DNA of 64,000 bases, taken from NCBI GenBank assembly GCA_007922305.1, contig ML677333.1, forward strand, positions 12,318,502 through 12,382,501. Reading direction: 5' to 3'. The notes under the pieces are model-generated. The model did not search any database and was not told the origin of the DNA. It saw only the letters and a list, made by a program, of their open reading frames with translations. Positions 27,101 through 42,100 of the stretch are shown one piece after another. Positions within the stretch are counted from its first letter, which is position 1; every line of letters begins with the position of its first letter. The translations under genes were made by a program, and so were the position numbers. This DNA is from Dermatemys mawii (Eukaryota; Chordata; Testudines; Dermatemydidae).

Positions 27101-30100
27101 GTATGTATTCAGACCACTGGTGGATATCCTTACATGCATTTTTTATCATTAGTTTATTGGTATTGTGGGATCACCCGAAGGCCTCAGTGGAGATCGGAGC
27201 TCCATAGTGCTAGGGGCTGTACATATCTTGACTGGAAAGTAGCCATATAGAAAACATTTTAACCAGCCTTGGAGGTGTTATGTATATGAGGGGAAGGAGG
27301 GGAATTCCTGAATGGTAAACATTTTAGCAGTGATACTTATAGTTTTGGTTCACTAGAGTGCTTGATTTTTCTTAAATTGACTTCTTATGTTGTATGGTAA
27401 GATAACAACAACTTTCTAGTGTCTGAAAGGATTGTGTCCACCAATTCAGAGATCTTCCTCCAGCTTAATACTCTGGCTGAAATGTTATTTATACACTTAG
27501 AATGGCATGTCTATTAGCTGATCTCTATCAGCTATTATGAACTGTGGCTTTCTATGGTTTTAGTCAGTGGGTTAATCTTACAAAAACTGGAAATCTAAGT
27601 CTTTGCCTTAGTTTGGATTTGTCTATAAAGAGCTCAGAGAAGACATTATGGTGCAAAAATCTTCTACTGATTCCTCTTAATGCAGTAGGTAGCATAATGC
27701 CACCTATAGTGCAATAGTTATGAAACAAGCCCATGAGCAGAACACACTTCTGGAAAGAAAACTGTTTATTTCCAAAGTGAGGCAGGAGCTCACATTTGTT
27801 ATATGTTTTCTTTCAGCTTTCCATTAGAATAGACACCATACTACCATACATTAAGCCAAAAACAACCAACATACTTTCTTAACTGTTTTGGGATTCTTTA
27901 GAATATATTCCCTTTAGTATGTTTGGGATTTAGACAATAAATGGAGCTAAGCAGCCACGGTCCCCAACATACTAAAATGAGAATATACCTCTAAAAATGA
28001 AACATTTAACAAAATGAATCGTTTAATTCCTGATTTCCTTCATAAAACATTCAGTATGAAATAGGTGTGTAATCAGGAAGAACTGGTGAATGTGCAATAA
28101 ATGCATGCATGAAGAATATTTTTAGGGCCTGATCCAACTCTCATTAAAGTCAATGGGAAATTGTAGGTCAGAACCTTTGTTCTGAAGACAGTCAGAAAAG
28201 AGATGGAGTTGTAGAACAGACAGTATTCTTCTGAGGTTAAATTCACCTCTGTGCAGAGAGCCAACCTGAGTCCTATGTAACACTTAATCCCTCAAAATCA
28301 GTCTTGCACTCATGCCCCAAGAAGCAGACAAATGAATAAATAAGCAGACTATATTTTCTGCATCTCTTTGGCCAATGCACATACCATTTGTGTGTTAAAG
28401 GTCAAGTTCTGTCCTCAGATGAACACAGGACTCCCACTGACTTTCTTGGGAACCACAAGCATACATCTGTGGGCAGAAATCAGTTATCTTATGGCCAAAT
28501 TAATGGCATAGTAATACGAACTACTACATACGGGTTATTTTGTACCCTGATTGTAGCTTTGAGAACCGTAACTTTGAACTTCTTGATTTTTAGGTATGCA
28601 AAGTTCCAACCAAAATTACATCAATGTTTGTTTTTCTTGGATGTGGAAACACACTAGCTATCTGTTGCACAATATATCAGTTTTTATCTTGTCTGTGTTT
28701 ATCACACATTCATCTCTTTTGAACACTTATTATCTTAATCCACAGCAAACATTGAGAGTTTTGATCATGGAGATGCAGAGCAGTGAAGAGATGTTCTTCA
28801 GTGATCCATCTGGTACCCTCTATACATTTATAGCAGCACTTGCAAGTGCCTACATACTTCAAATATATAGAGCTAGTTTGTACTCTGACTTACTCCAGTG
28901 TGACACCATCTATTTCAATGCATTGCACCTATTAAACTGGGAGCAGAATGTGGTCTTTTCTGTACTGAGACCTCTGCAATACACAGGTACAGTGGCAGAT
29001 TGAACTCTGGCTTTCTACGGTTTTAGTTAGTGGGTGAAGATTACAAAAACTGGAAATCTAAGTCTTTGCCTTAGTTTGGATTTATTTCTAATTTCTGAGG
29101 GTTGCATGCAATATTCTCTCTGTGGCTATGGTGTTTCCCCTATGTCTGGCATATTGCATAAAACTTCAGTGGAACATTAGAACTTTTAGTATACAGTATG
29201 TGCATTCAATTGTAGAGACACCATGCTCATAGCTGCATGCTAAATATTCTTAAGGCACGTAAGAGGAAAAAGGCTCCCTGAAGTCTCTACCTACTTCCAA
29301 GTGTCCTTACAAAGTCATTTGAAAACTCTTGGGCCATTCTGCTGTCTCTGTTAAAGGGAATCAGTGAATCAGTTCCTCTTGTATTCGTGACAACTTCTAT
29401 TTCTCTCCAAACCATGAAGAAAACGGCTGAATCTGCCAATTTCACACCCTAATCAGCCTGACCATAAGAAACTGATCCTGTGTGGCTATTCAAACTTTAT
29501 TTAAAATTTAACTTCTATTAGTCTGTAACAAGCTGCAAGGGACATCGGAGAGTGTAAAATATATTTTCAAAGAAAAAAAAGCATCATTTCCTTAAAACAC
29601 AACACTAATTGTATAAAGATTGACAACATCAAAAGATATCACTACAACTTAATTGTCCTTGCCTCAAGTTAACAGTGAGGAGAGGAAGATTATTTAACTA
29701 AGGGGGATACAGTAATAAAAACATAAGAAAGATTATTTTTCACCATTGAAAAAATCAGTTAGGAATGAATAATAATCTCATTAACTTAGTGTTTAATGAG
29801 ATGAAGACAAAATTAATCAAAATAAAGCAATGATAATACCACCCTATTCTTATTACACACCTGAGGTGGCCCACTCAGCAGCAGCCTCCTTGGGTGAAAG
29901 GTGTCCATTCTGCCCTCATTTCTATTATTGTAGTCCATATGGATTGGCTTGGGAACTGTCCACTGGCGATAGTATAGAGACTGCTCTGTGCAGGTCATCA
30001 TTTTACTCATGACAGGGCGGAAAGAACTCGCCCACATCACAGAATGATAAGGCAAGAGGGAAGATGACTTGGGAAGTCCGCTGCTGTCAGTAGAAGTAAT

Positions 30101-33100
30101 AATGTCATACACCAGCTTAGGCAGGAAAACAATGGGGGGCTGTTTTGATGCTTTAGTCATGGAGCACTGAGACGTCTGCAGGATGAAGGAGCTGTGAGTA
30201 GGTGCAGAGGAAGAGGACGAAGAGGAGAAAGGTGATGATGATGAGTTGATGGAAATTTGGGCACTTTTTATGTTCTGTTTTGAATCCAGCTGTTCAGCTG
30301 CAGCTGGCAAGTGCTTGCTTATCACTGTTTGTGCCTCCTTTTCCACTTTCTGCCTTTGTCTTTCACCGTTGTTTGCATTGTCTTCAGTAGTGCTGCTTAG
30401 GACTTGATGGAGTGACTTTGCTGCGTCTCCTGGTGTTATTAAAGGAGGAGATGATTCAATGCAGAACGCTGCACCTAAAAACAAAATCTGTATTTCAACA
30501 TGGGGTAATGTGATTCTTCAACAACTACCTTGAACCACAATATTTCTATTACACTTTTCATTGTCAAACCACAGTAAAAAATATATAATACAGACATCAA
30601 AAGCTGTGAGTCCAGGCCTGCTCCTGTTGGGCCAAATAGTGTTCACCTAACTCACACAGGTAGTCTTATGGAAACTAATGGGAGTATTTGTGTGAATAAG
30701 CCCATGCGACTCTGCAGTACTAAAATCCACGGCAAAGCTCCCATTGATTTCAGCACTGAGCCATATGTTTGTTAGATTTTCCATTTCTTTGAGAAATGTA
30801 AAAAAAATAACTTTAAAAAATGTAATAGTCACAGATTATTCCCTTTGCCCCCCTCCCGATTATAAAAGTTCAAAATCATGCCTACATTTAATCCTAAATG
30901 TTCTACCGGAATCCCATTAACATTACACTTATCAGCCTCCTGGAAGGTGAGGACTTGATCCTCAGAGTTGCTGAGCATCCCCACTCTCAAAGATTTCAAA
31001 AGGGAGATGCAAACGATCAGCAGTTCTCAGAGCAGCCTTTCAAAATAGTCAGTGTGCCAAAGCACTGATCTCCACAGCACTTATGCAAGCAACAACAACA
31101 ACAAAAAAGAAAGAAAAAAGTGATTGTCAGCACTGATATAAACAAACACCGTCTCATAAACTCAAGTAGACTTCAACCATGTAATTCAGGGCATGCACCA
31201 ATTTCCAAGAAAGCAGCTATACAATTCACACTCCAAAACCAGAGGTCCCATAAACCCATTGCCTAGATGCCCATGACATCATACAGGAACTCCACAGATT
31301 ATCCCTACCAAGGTAGATGCAATCTCCATGAGAAATGGATCAACAAAGCTCAGGAGTGTTCATACGAAAATTCACAGATCAGGCTCCCTTACACCAGACC
31401 TTAGTCCACAACACCCTCTGTCATGACTAGCCAGGGGGGACCTGATAAATGTGAACTCCATAGTTTCTGGGAGATCCAGAAATGATGTACAATAGTTACG
31501 TACTGTGGTTCCTTTCTTGACTTTCAATTTTTCCACAAACACATATGAGGGATGCCTACTTGCTTTGTCCCCATGAAACAGGAAGAGACATCCCAATTAC
31601 ATACTCCAAAGCAGCCAATAGCAGAATAACAACAATGGTAAAATTGTCAGCAACAAGGTGAATATGTTTTGGACTTAGTACTACTGTGACAACATGCCAA
31701 AGACCCATATTGCAGGAAGTGGCATCCTAGGGCAGTGCAGAAGAGATCAGAAGCCTGACTTTGAAGAACAGTATACATTTCAAAAATTGAAAATGTTGGG
31801 GAAGCTTATCCAAACCTTTTGGTGCTTTTCCATTTGTAATGGCCACTGTGCCTTGTGGCAAAAGAATTCACAGTCAGAACACTCATATAGCTATGGTGAG
31901 AACAATAATTATTTGGAGATTAACTTGAAACATTTAATTTTACAGCTAATGCAACATAACATGTTTGGTGACGTTACATGGAATTGTGGTCTTCCACAAA
32001 AACATCGATGTATTTTTACTGAAGTATGAGACAATGCATAGGGCACATTTTGTTCTGTTCCATTAGTCTCCGCCCATTAAAAAAAATCATACAAATTTAA
32101 TTTTTAATACCTCCTGACATTGCCTCAAACTTTTATTCCTGGGGGAATTCTGCACCACTGCACACATGACAAATTCACATCCCTCCACAGCTTTCTTTTT
32201 TTTCTACACAGAATACTGTAAAACATTCTGCCGGGGAGTCACTGCAATTACACCTTTTCCCCACCAGGGGCTATTGTGGCATCAAAAGAGAGGGCAACCA
32301 GCTCATAAGCCAGAGCAGCCAGCCACAGAGAGGGTGAGAGCAGAGGCTGCTTTTCTCACAGCGACATACCTGGGGTTCAGAAGAGCTAATGGACGGGGGC
32401 ACCGGAGATAGTGGAGTGACAGCATTGAGCCAGGAATAGGACTGGGAGAAGCAGGGTGCAGGAAAAGATGGGGACAGGGCAGATGTGTCTGAATGAGTAG
32501 GAAAGGGTAGGGGTCAGCCAGGGTCTGCATGGGACAGGCTCCCCAACTCCCTCACAGTTCCTTCTCCCTACTGCCCCCCACCCCGCACCCCGTTTCCCCT
32601 GCTAAAGAACATCAAGCCTCAAGCTTCACTCCCGGACTGCTAGAAATTAATTCCCTCCCGCTCCGCTCCTCCGTTACCCCTGATGCCCCCAATCCTTTGC
32701 ACTGCTTCTGAAGGGTGTGGGAAATACATTTCTGTACTGCAGTTTAAATTAATTATTACTCAAAGTTCTGTATTAATAAGGTTAGTAAGAAATCTAGTTT
32801 CAAAAAAACATTTCCTGAATCTTTTTTGTTGTCAGTATGATTATAGACACACATGCTGACAGGTATTTTGAAATAAATTACCAAAATAATTGAAACTGGC
32901 ATGATTCTTTTGACAAATAAAATGTGCAGAATTCTGTAGAATTTTAAACTATTGTGTGCAGAATTTTTAATATTTTTGGTGCAGACTTCCCCAGAAGTAA
33001 AACTTTAACGGTCTGTTCTTAAACCAGTTTTCAGATTGGGAAGAAAGAATGTATATTCAGTGTATAGGAAGTACTGAGAAAACGCACACATTTTTAAAAG

Positions 33101-36100
33101 GAACCCCCTACACTGAAACATTTGTGTTGTGAGCACACATTCTAGTGCCCCCCAAAAAGTTCATGAACATTTTTTCAGAAAACATTTGTGAAGATCCTTT
33201 GAAAATACAGAGGCAGGTCCTCGGCTGGTGTGAATTGTCATGAGTCCACTGGTTTCAAACAGAGCTCTGACAATCTGCAGTAGCTGAGGATATGAATCTT
33301 GGTATCTGTCATAGAAATATTAAAGAACATTTCTGTTGATACAGTACTGTTATATAATACAGTGACTCCCTCCGCCCTCACAGATCTACACAATGGCCTA
33401 TGCATTCATGGATCAAGCATGAAACAATCTCATTTTTTATCTCAGAAGTAAGATTCTTGAAAGCTCAGATTTTTTAAATTGAATTGTTAGCAAGTTCATT
33501 AAAACAGATTTTGCCAAAAACCTCCTGATTTGTGTCTTCTATTCTTCACTTGACAGGCTAATTGAATTGCTGCTTTTACATCCTGAATATCACTTGAGAA
33601 AGATCATTATAAAGTCTTACTTGAAGCTTTTGAAGAGAGAGATGAAGATGCAGAGTCATGGGAGCGCGATCTCTCTCTTTTGACAGGACTTCTCTTTTCT
33701 GAAGTGGAGCCTGTTTCACGAGAAGGAGGAGGATGGAAGAGAATTAAAATTCTTAAGACCAATTCTCAGCTATGGCCAAAGTGCATAAACTGAAGGAGTG
33801 CTGGGCAAAAGTGGCTTAAAGCTCATCTAGGTGCCCTGATTCAGGTGCTGTTGTGAGTGTGGCCATTCTTCCTAGGCTATGGTGGAGCAGCCTAAGGGAT
33901 GTTCTAACTTCAACTGAGCTGCAACAGCCTCTGAGAGCCCAAAATGCAGCCAAGAGCTGGCATAGTGCAGAGATATCTCGGCCCCATTCCCTCTTTACTA
34001 GTCATGCCTCTTATTCTTTGCTATCCCAGCAGCATGTACGGTGAGTGACACAGTAGCCCTATGATGGTACTACCAGGTGACTTAAAATGCGATGTTAAAC
34101 CAGCTTCAGGACTAGACCTTTCTCTTTGATAACAACATATTTTCATCCCTCTCTCAAAGCTGCTGATCACAGAAAATCTTTCTGTTAATTTTAGCCCCTA
34201 TTCTGCCACCCTTTTTTGTGCTGAGGAACACTTTATTCAGTTAAACAGTCCCTTCAGTGTGACCTTGAATAATCACTTATCCTCTCTGTGCTTCAGTTCC
34301 TCCATCTGTAAAATGGGTAAAACAGTGACTTTTCAAGGGTTCTGAGGTTCATCTAATCAATGTTAATAAAATTCTTTGCATTCCTCAGTTGTAAGACACA
34401 ATATGTAGTAAGTACAAATAACATTATTTAATAAGATTAATTCTAAAAGTGCAAAAACCATCACTGTAAATTCAAATAATGTCTCCCAGTTCTTTGCAGC
34501 ACCCCGTGCTACTAATTGCTGTATACCTAATTGCTGTTCTTCCTTTTGACAGTTTGCTTTGACTCTTAAAGATTCATGTCCATCTCAGTAGCTGAATTTT
34601 ATGGTATTAGTATTTAATACACAATTGCTGTTTGACTACAGTTTAAGAGAACTGCCACTACACAGGTTCATTTACCTTCTGTCACTATTTCTTCATCTTC
34701 ATTATCAGTACTGCTCAGTTTTTCTGGGTCACTCTCCAACACATCATTCACAACCACCTTCTCCATGTGGATTTCAGAACTAATAAAATATGCTGCCAAG
34801 CCAAGCTCTTGCTCCAAGGCTGTCCTTACTAAGCAAGAGGAATTTATTAAACGTAGGTCACAATATCTCAATGATCTGGAAAGAAACCAAAAGATACTAT
34901 GAAAATTCACTGGATTCCACACCTTTATTTCTTCTGCAAACACAATCAATGAGGAATTTTGTCATTGTCTACTTAACTGATGTGTGAGATAAAACAAAGG
35001 GATATGAATTGGTCACTGTCTTTCAGTAAATTCACCACTATATTGTTTCATTGTTATTACTTGAAGCAGTATAATCTAATGCATTAGGCATAAATTTAGT
35101 AGACAGATTCTTCAGAGTTCTAATCCTGGCTCTGACACTTACTTTCTCTCTACTCTAGGGTTGCCACTTAACTTCTTTGGACTAATTCATAAGCAGGCGC
35201 AACAGTGATGTAGATGGGAGCTACACCTGCCTACACTACGTGTTAGTGGGATCTTTTTGTGTCTTGGTTTCCTCATCTATAAAACAGGAATAATTGGGAA
35301 TGTTGTGAAAATGAAAGACCGCACCCCACAGCTCAGCCTCACAACCATTACCACCAGCCTACTACACCACAAATGACCCAATTTTTTGATATAGAAACTA
35401 CCAAAAATCATCCTGTCACTCAAATTTCATCAGCCTTTGCACCTGCAAAGGATTATGGGACACAGCAGGTCGCAGAATGATTTTTCAGCCATTTGATGGG
35501 TGCAGAGAAAAGGGAAGTTATGAACCAATGGGAATGAACAAATGACATGGAAATATTTGTCAGTATTTCCTTCCTACCTTGGCAAGGCTTCTCCTTGGGG
35601 ATCCATTCCACTAAATATTAATATGCAAGGCAGACCTTCTAATTCCAAATAGGTCTGTGGCCTCCACTCCGCATCTTCAATTTTCTGCCATATCTGTCAT
35701 AGAATATAAAAACATTGGTGGGCATTTTATATGGCGCAATTAAGAATGAAGAAAAAATAATTTATTGTCTCTTGTATGAACCTAATTCTACAGATGTTCC
35801 ACACGAGAAATCATTGCAGGATCTAGTCGTAAACTGAAAGATCCTGAGTTGCAAAATGATCTTATCTTCTTTCAGAGGTTTTATATCAATAATAAACTGC
35901 CCCATAATATGACTATATTTCAGAACTCTAATTAATTGTTGCCATATGTGGCTAAACATAGATCCAAATGCTCCTGCAGGAAACATGAGAAACCACTGTG
36001 AAGATGTATAGCTTGATCTTCAAAGACAGAAAGCAGAGTTACTCACTACGAAGGTTTTCCTTTGTTGGTCCAGTCTTCTAACCACAGCTGCAGTTTCCCT

Positions 36101-39100
36101 TTGATAATCAGGCCATTGGATGATACCTTTATTCACACTGATTAGTACTTAGTCGATGATATTTCTTGATGAGTAAGATACTATTCAGTGGGAGTAAGGG
36201 TATCACTATCTGGTCGTTATTTATTCATTAAGCACCAATAGTATATGCAGTACTGTATAAGACACTTAAAACAACATGGCATGTGATTCTGAATTCATTT
36301 ATATCCGCTTTACAGCATGGAGTTATTCTTGATTTATAGCAGAATGAGTTCAAAATCAGGCCCTTGTCCTCTGCTCTGTGGAGCTAAGTAGATAGACAAC
36401 ATGAATCAGACTCAGAATGTAAGAACAGTCCTTGCTTGGAGAATATAAATATTTTTCTTTTAATATGTGGTGATAGCATTTGTACTAAATGGGGTAGTGT
36501 CAGTGGACTTCAGTGATGCTTGAAGTCAGACTATGTGATCATAGTGGTCCCTTCTAGCCTTAAAATCTATGACTCTATTATTTCCAGCATTTTCATATTC
36601 AAAATCACATAAGGTCCAGAAAACATTAGGCACCAGGCTTGGAAAACCTGGGCCATTCAGAGGCTCGTGGGTAGGTGTACTAATCTGAAGCCTTTACGCC
36701 TGGCTGTGCAATACAATCTCAAACTGGTCACTGAGGTTTGCTCAGAAGGGGAAACTGCTCTGCTCTGGTAAAGGTTTTTCCAAACCAAAAGTAGCATTGA
36801 TTTTCACTTGGTCTTTTACCACCATGTTAATTCATTGATGGCACAGTCCAGTGCAATGAAGCTGATTGGGGCTCAAGCTGTCGGGAGTTCCAAACACATT
36901 TGTAAAGGCCCTTCTGAGCAGCCATTAGAAGCTGGCTATAGGAATGACAGATGGAGGTGTCTGATAGAGAGGAGTCAGGTTCCTTAGAGAATTTTAATTA
37001 TGCTGAGAAATCTGACCATCGCTGACACCAAAATCTCATGCCAATTCAACCTTTATATCACTGCCCACCCACTGAAAGCACTGCCCCTCCAAGATTCTTT
37101 TCAGGCAATGTCATTCTGCAAGTTACCTTTAGTTGCTCCACAAAGTGCTTCCCTACGGTGATTCCAGAATTAGGATTTCCCAAGATGATTTCAAAATTAT
37201 CTGCAAGGGATAGTCTTTCCCTTACATGATAAAGTCGTTCATAGGCCACGGCAGCCAATGGAATGCAAGGAATTCTTAACACCACCATGAAGCCATGACC
37301 ACTGGGACATTGCCTTGAAGAATTTATAAGGTTTTGGGTGATTTCCAGAGTTTCAACTGAAGTGTAATTCTTCATCTGAGACAGACCGCTTACTGCCATC
37401 ATAGCTGCAGAGTAATGCTGTACAAGGACAAATGTCCTTATCACTGCACTGTGTAATCTGGGAAATCTGAAATAAATTGTGAAGCATTAAAATCCTAGAA
37501 TTCAAGTGAGGATGCTGCCTTTGTAAAAATTATTAAAACTCCAAATTTAATACAGGTGAAAAGTCATGCCCAATACACAGTAGAACCTTACTGACTCACT
37601 GCTAATCTGCAAACCCTGTAATTCCAAGACCAATAGTGCAATGTCTCTATTTCTCAGTGTAGATGTAATGGCTACGTGGGGTAGTGAAGTTATATCATCT
37701 CATGTTATTATTAAAACTTCATCACATTTGCAAAACATACTGCTGGATATTTGCTAGGGTACTGTGCAGTATTATTAAATAAAACTAAAATGCACCTGAC
37801 ATATAAATGAACAAAGTACTCCTCAAAGTGCATTATCTTTGCTTTTTACTCACGTTTACTCATGAAAGATCTGATTCAACTACTACTAAAATCAACAGAA
37901 AGAGCTGGATTGAGCCCTAATACAAACAGATTCCCCCAATCATTAGTACAATTTTGCAAAGTTCTGCTTGCTCAGTCTTTTATTACTTGCACCCTAACAC
38001 CTCAAGGAGTCCTACTGGAGTTCTGCACATGCAAAATATACACCTAAACAGCAACTGCTTTGCAGCTGAAGCAACTATGGTTTTAATCTGAATCCCTCCA
38101 CATGGAGCAAATCAGCTAACTGACATCATTTTTTCAAGCTCTGATGATGTTCTATAGCATTCCCCCTGAGTCTCTCATTGATTTAACTCCATGAGCCAAA
38201 GTGAAATCTCACCTGCTCTTTGTGGTCCCACTAAAATATTTACAAATGTTATATGTTACAATCAGTTTTTTGGTAGCCAGACAAATTCAGAATGGAGTCA
38301 CACTCCCAGTATTGACTGAATAACACCTAAGCCTAAACACAAAAATAATATTGCAACTCAGAACGCAAACTCCTGGTGGTTACAATGCAGCCGTTTAAAC
38401 CCAGGACTTTTGACCAGTAAGGCAGTTGTACTATATGTCAGATATTCCCATACATTTTGGTCTGTTACTTCCTACATAAATCTAATTAAACTAATTAAGT
38501 TAGTTACTGTAAGAGCAGGGAAGCAGGCAAAAAGTATTGGCTGGGGGTTAGTTAATTTCTAACATTTCACTTTGAACACAAGATTTGCTTGTAATATTAT
38601 TTCTGTAGTGCCTATAGGCACCAACCAAGACCAGGGGCTCACTGCGCTAGAAGGCATGCACATAGCAAGAGAGTGCCCCTGCCCTGAATAGCTTCCAGTC
38701 TAAATAAAGACAACTGACAAAGGGTCGGAGCAGAAAAGGAGGCAAAGAGAGGTAGCGTGATTTGCCTTAGGATGCACAACAGGTTCGTGGCAAAGCCAAG
38801 AACAGAAAGAACCCAGGTCTCCTGACTTGCAGCCAAGTATCCCACCCACTAGACCCTGCTACCTCTCAAATTTCGTAATGCTTCAAACCAAAGAATGTAC
38901 TATACCTTTTTCCTAAAGCCATGACCATAGCTTCAAAAGAGCTGTCATACCGAAGCAAGGGAAGACTGTGTCCAGAAAGGGTGGATTCAATGAATTCTGA
39001 CAACCCAAAATATTTCTTGTTTTCATGGTATAGATCTATTCCCTTAAGTAAATAAGACAACAGCAATTTAATAATAAAACTTATGTATAAATTATAAATA

Positions 39101-39148
39101 ATTCATCAATCTACCATCACCTACATATAGGCATTCTTTATATCGCAT

Positions 39149-39182
<34 letters not shown>

Positions 39183-42100
39183 GTATAAAATCCACATACA
39201 TATATACATACATTCATACTCACAATAGGTCATTCTCAGAAGATTTAAACTGGTGTCATTCCAATGACTTAATTGAAGCTTACTTACAATTAACACAAGC
39301 TGAGGATCTGGGTAGATTTATATATATTTTTAGCATGCACACAGTAGAAAGACTGTACAGTTCTGAACTACTTGGTACATCATCTTTCCATACATGAGTA
39401 AATGTATGAGCCAAAACAAAAAAGTCTGGAGAAAAATAGTGAAAAATGTCCGAAAAAAAGCTAAGGAACTTTTCTGATAGCAAGTATAATGAGCTTTCAT
39501 TGGTCCACCTTGCACACATGAACCAAATTCTGGTTAATCCCACATAGAGCATATGAATTAAGCCTAAAATAGAGGTTTGAAAAGCAGGGATAACCATGGT
39601 GAGATGTGTAAGTGAGAGGAAATGCAATGATCACTTGGTAAGGTGAAGACTTAATAAAATCTTTTCGGAGCCTCCTACTTTCTCAGAATTCAAAAACAAT
39701 GAAGATTAACACCTATGATTGCAAACCACTTTGTAAGAAGCAGGCAGATGCCTTCAGTGAAGGGAGCAGTCATGGTCTTTGCAGCTTCCTCCGAGCAGTC
39801 AGGATCACACACTCCCAATATTATAATCCACTTATTATTGTTAACAAATATTTGAATAAAGTTTATGGACACTTAATACAGCTGGCAGTTACATCAGCTC
39901 TGTGCTGTGTAGACTGGGGATCAGAATGACACTGTAGGCCTTCTTGCCACCCAATAGGGTGTTGAAGTCCAGAGAGAAAGGCATGGCCCAGAGACCTGGA
40001 TGATGACATTAGTGCTCATGGAGATGAGACAAAATGCTCCTCAGGATTTGGTCCACAAATAAACACCTTCATTTCTTTTTGGCATGGGCAAGTGAGATAT
40101 GAAAATGTGACATACCTTAGTAGTGTGAGCAGCTCACCAAAATGGGAGGGGAGAAAAAATTTGGATGACTACAAAAAGCACAAGCTTCCCCATTCTCCAT
40201 AGCTAAGGCTCCAATGCCACATACATTTACAGTTACCAGATGTCCTGAACAATTTTATTGAAACTGGAGGCTTCAACAAATTTCAGTGGATTCCTGGGAC
40301 ATCTGGTCACCTCAGGATCATCTGTCTGCCATAGCTGTGCCATGTTGGAATGCACCATAGCAATGCCAGACGTGTCAGTTCAGGTAGCTAACCCTGTTCC
40401 CTCCTACCAGCCACCTCTCACTAGGACCAGATAGAAATATGTTTCCCCTGAGAGGGGGAAAGAAAAAGGGCCAGACAGTACAGGAAGGATATCAAGGGCT
40501 GTTCTTTAAGTAGCTCCTAAACCAGTGCTTCTTTCAGGCTGCTCCTTCCACGAACCATCAAAAACTGTGGTAAAGGGTAAGAAGACTGGGAGGTGAGAAA
40601 CAGTGGGGTGAGGACTGGAAGGAAACGGAAAATCTGGAAGAGAAAAGGCACAGGGATAGACTGAAAAAGGACTGAGATATTGGGGGAAGGCAGGGGAGAA
40701 ATGGAAAGAAGGTAAGTGGCAGAACGGGAACAAACGAAAAAGGGAAAGAGATGGAAGAATAAGAGAGAGACATCTATAGACTGAATGAGGAAGAAGAGAG
40801 AGAGGAGTGACATCATTATTCATCATTTCGCTTACAAAAACACGTGATCTCCAGTGTTTTCCAGAACATGTAAATATAAAATAGTTACTGAGTGAATCCA
40901 AAATCCTGAAAATATCTATCTTACATTGCTGTATGACGAAGGCCAGTGGATTTCATTGTACGGGCTGATGTGAGTATGCTGTGTCTGCAGAGCATAGGGG
41001 AAGGAAGTCACATGGAGCGTCAAAATGTTTGGAGCCTCTTTCACTTCTCTGCAGTTCAACAATCTATCAACGAGTCCCGCAGATTGTTCCGCTTGAGGAT
41101 AAAGGCTGTGAACAGCGCTGCAAAAAGAAACCCCAAACTCTCCAGATTTGTATCAATGTATACTTGTGAAAAATTCGCGTGTGTCACTATCTCATACCTG
41201 GGCACAAATGCACAGTGAACCACCCACAAGAAAATTGGGACTAGATTCTTTGGCCTTACTCTGCTCTCTTTGCACCACTCTGGTGGCACAAAGGAAAGAG
41301 AAAGAAAGCCTCATATCTCTTCAGCTGAAAACTCCCTGGCACAGTGGATTACACTGCAGGCTAGGGGCTGTGATGGCAGCCTTCCCTCAGTCCTCAGTGT
41401 ACTGCACAAGGAGATTGAGAAAGGGCTGGCACCACAGCAATTGCCAACAGCCATGTGGTCCTCTGGGGACTGTAGTCAGGAGCTGTCCTCTTTATAACAG
41501 CCCTTAATGTGTTTGAAGACCTTGAAAACCTATCAGGTTCCACCTAGTCTCCTTTTCTCAAGGCTAATCATGTCCAGTTTTTTTAACCTTTCCTCAGAGG
41601 CCAGGTTTTCTAAACTTTTAATATTTTTTTTTGTTGCTCTCCTCCAGACTTTCTCCAATTTGTCCATATCTTTCTCAAGTGTGGCACCCAAAACTGGACA
41701 TGATGCTCCATCTGAGGCCTCACCAGTGCCGAGGAGAGTAGGACAGTTACCTCCTGTGTCTTACATATGACACTCCTGTTATATGCCCAAGCGTGGTATT
41801 AGTCTTTTTTGCAACTGCGTCACACAGTTGACTCATATTCATTTTGTGATCCACTCTAACCTCCAGTTCCTTTTCAGCAGCACTACTGCCTACCCAGTTA
41901 TTCCCAATTTGATTTTTCCTTCTTAAGTGAACTACTTTGCACTTGCTTTAATTAAATTTCATTCTGTTGATTTCAGACCAACTTTCCAATTTGTCAAGAC
42001 CATTTTGAATTCTAGACCTGCCCTGAAAAGTGCTTGCAACCCCTCCCAACTTGGTGTCATCTGATAATTTTGTAAGCATACTCTCCACTCCATTATCCAA

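Noticed and set aside
28388..29003. Two plus-strand open frames, 89 and 135 residues
   Set aside because: Chance frames in AT-rich intron; no motif and they run across a repeat boundary.
40506..40901. Three overlapping minus-strand frames rich in Ser, Phe, Leu and Pro
   Set aside because: They come from the polypurine/polypyrimidine tract; no domain, no splice support, wrong frame for GREB1.
41148..41507. Plus-strand 119-residue frame
   Set aside because: Overlaps GREB1 exon w12 in antisense and a unique intron; shadow ORF.
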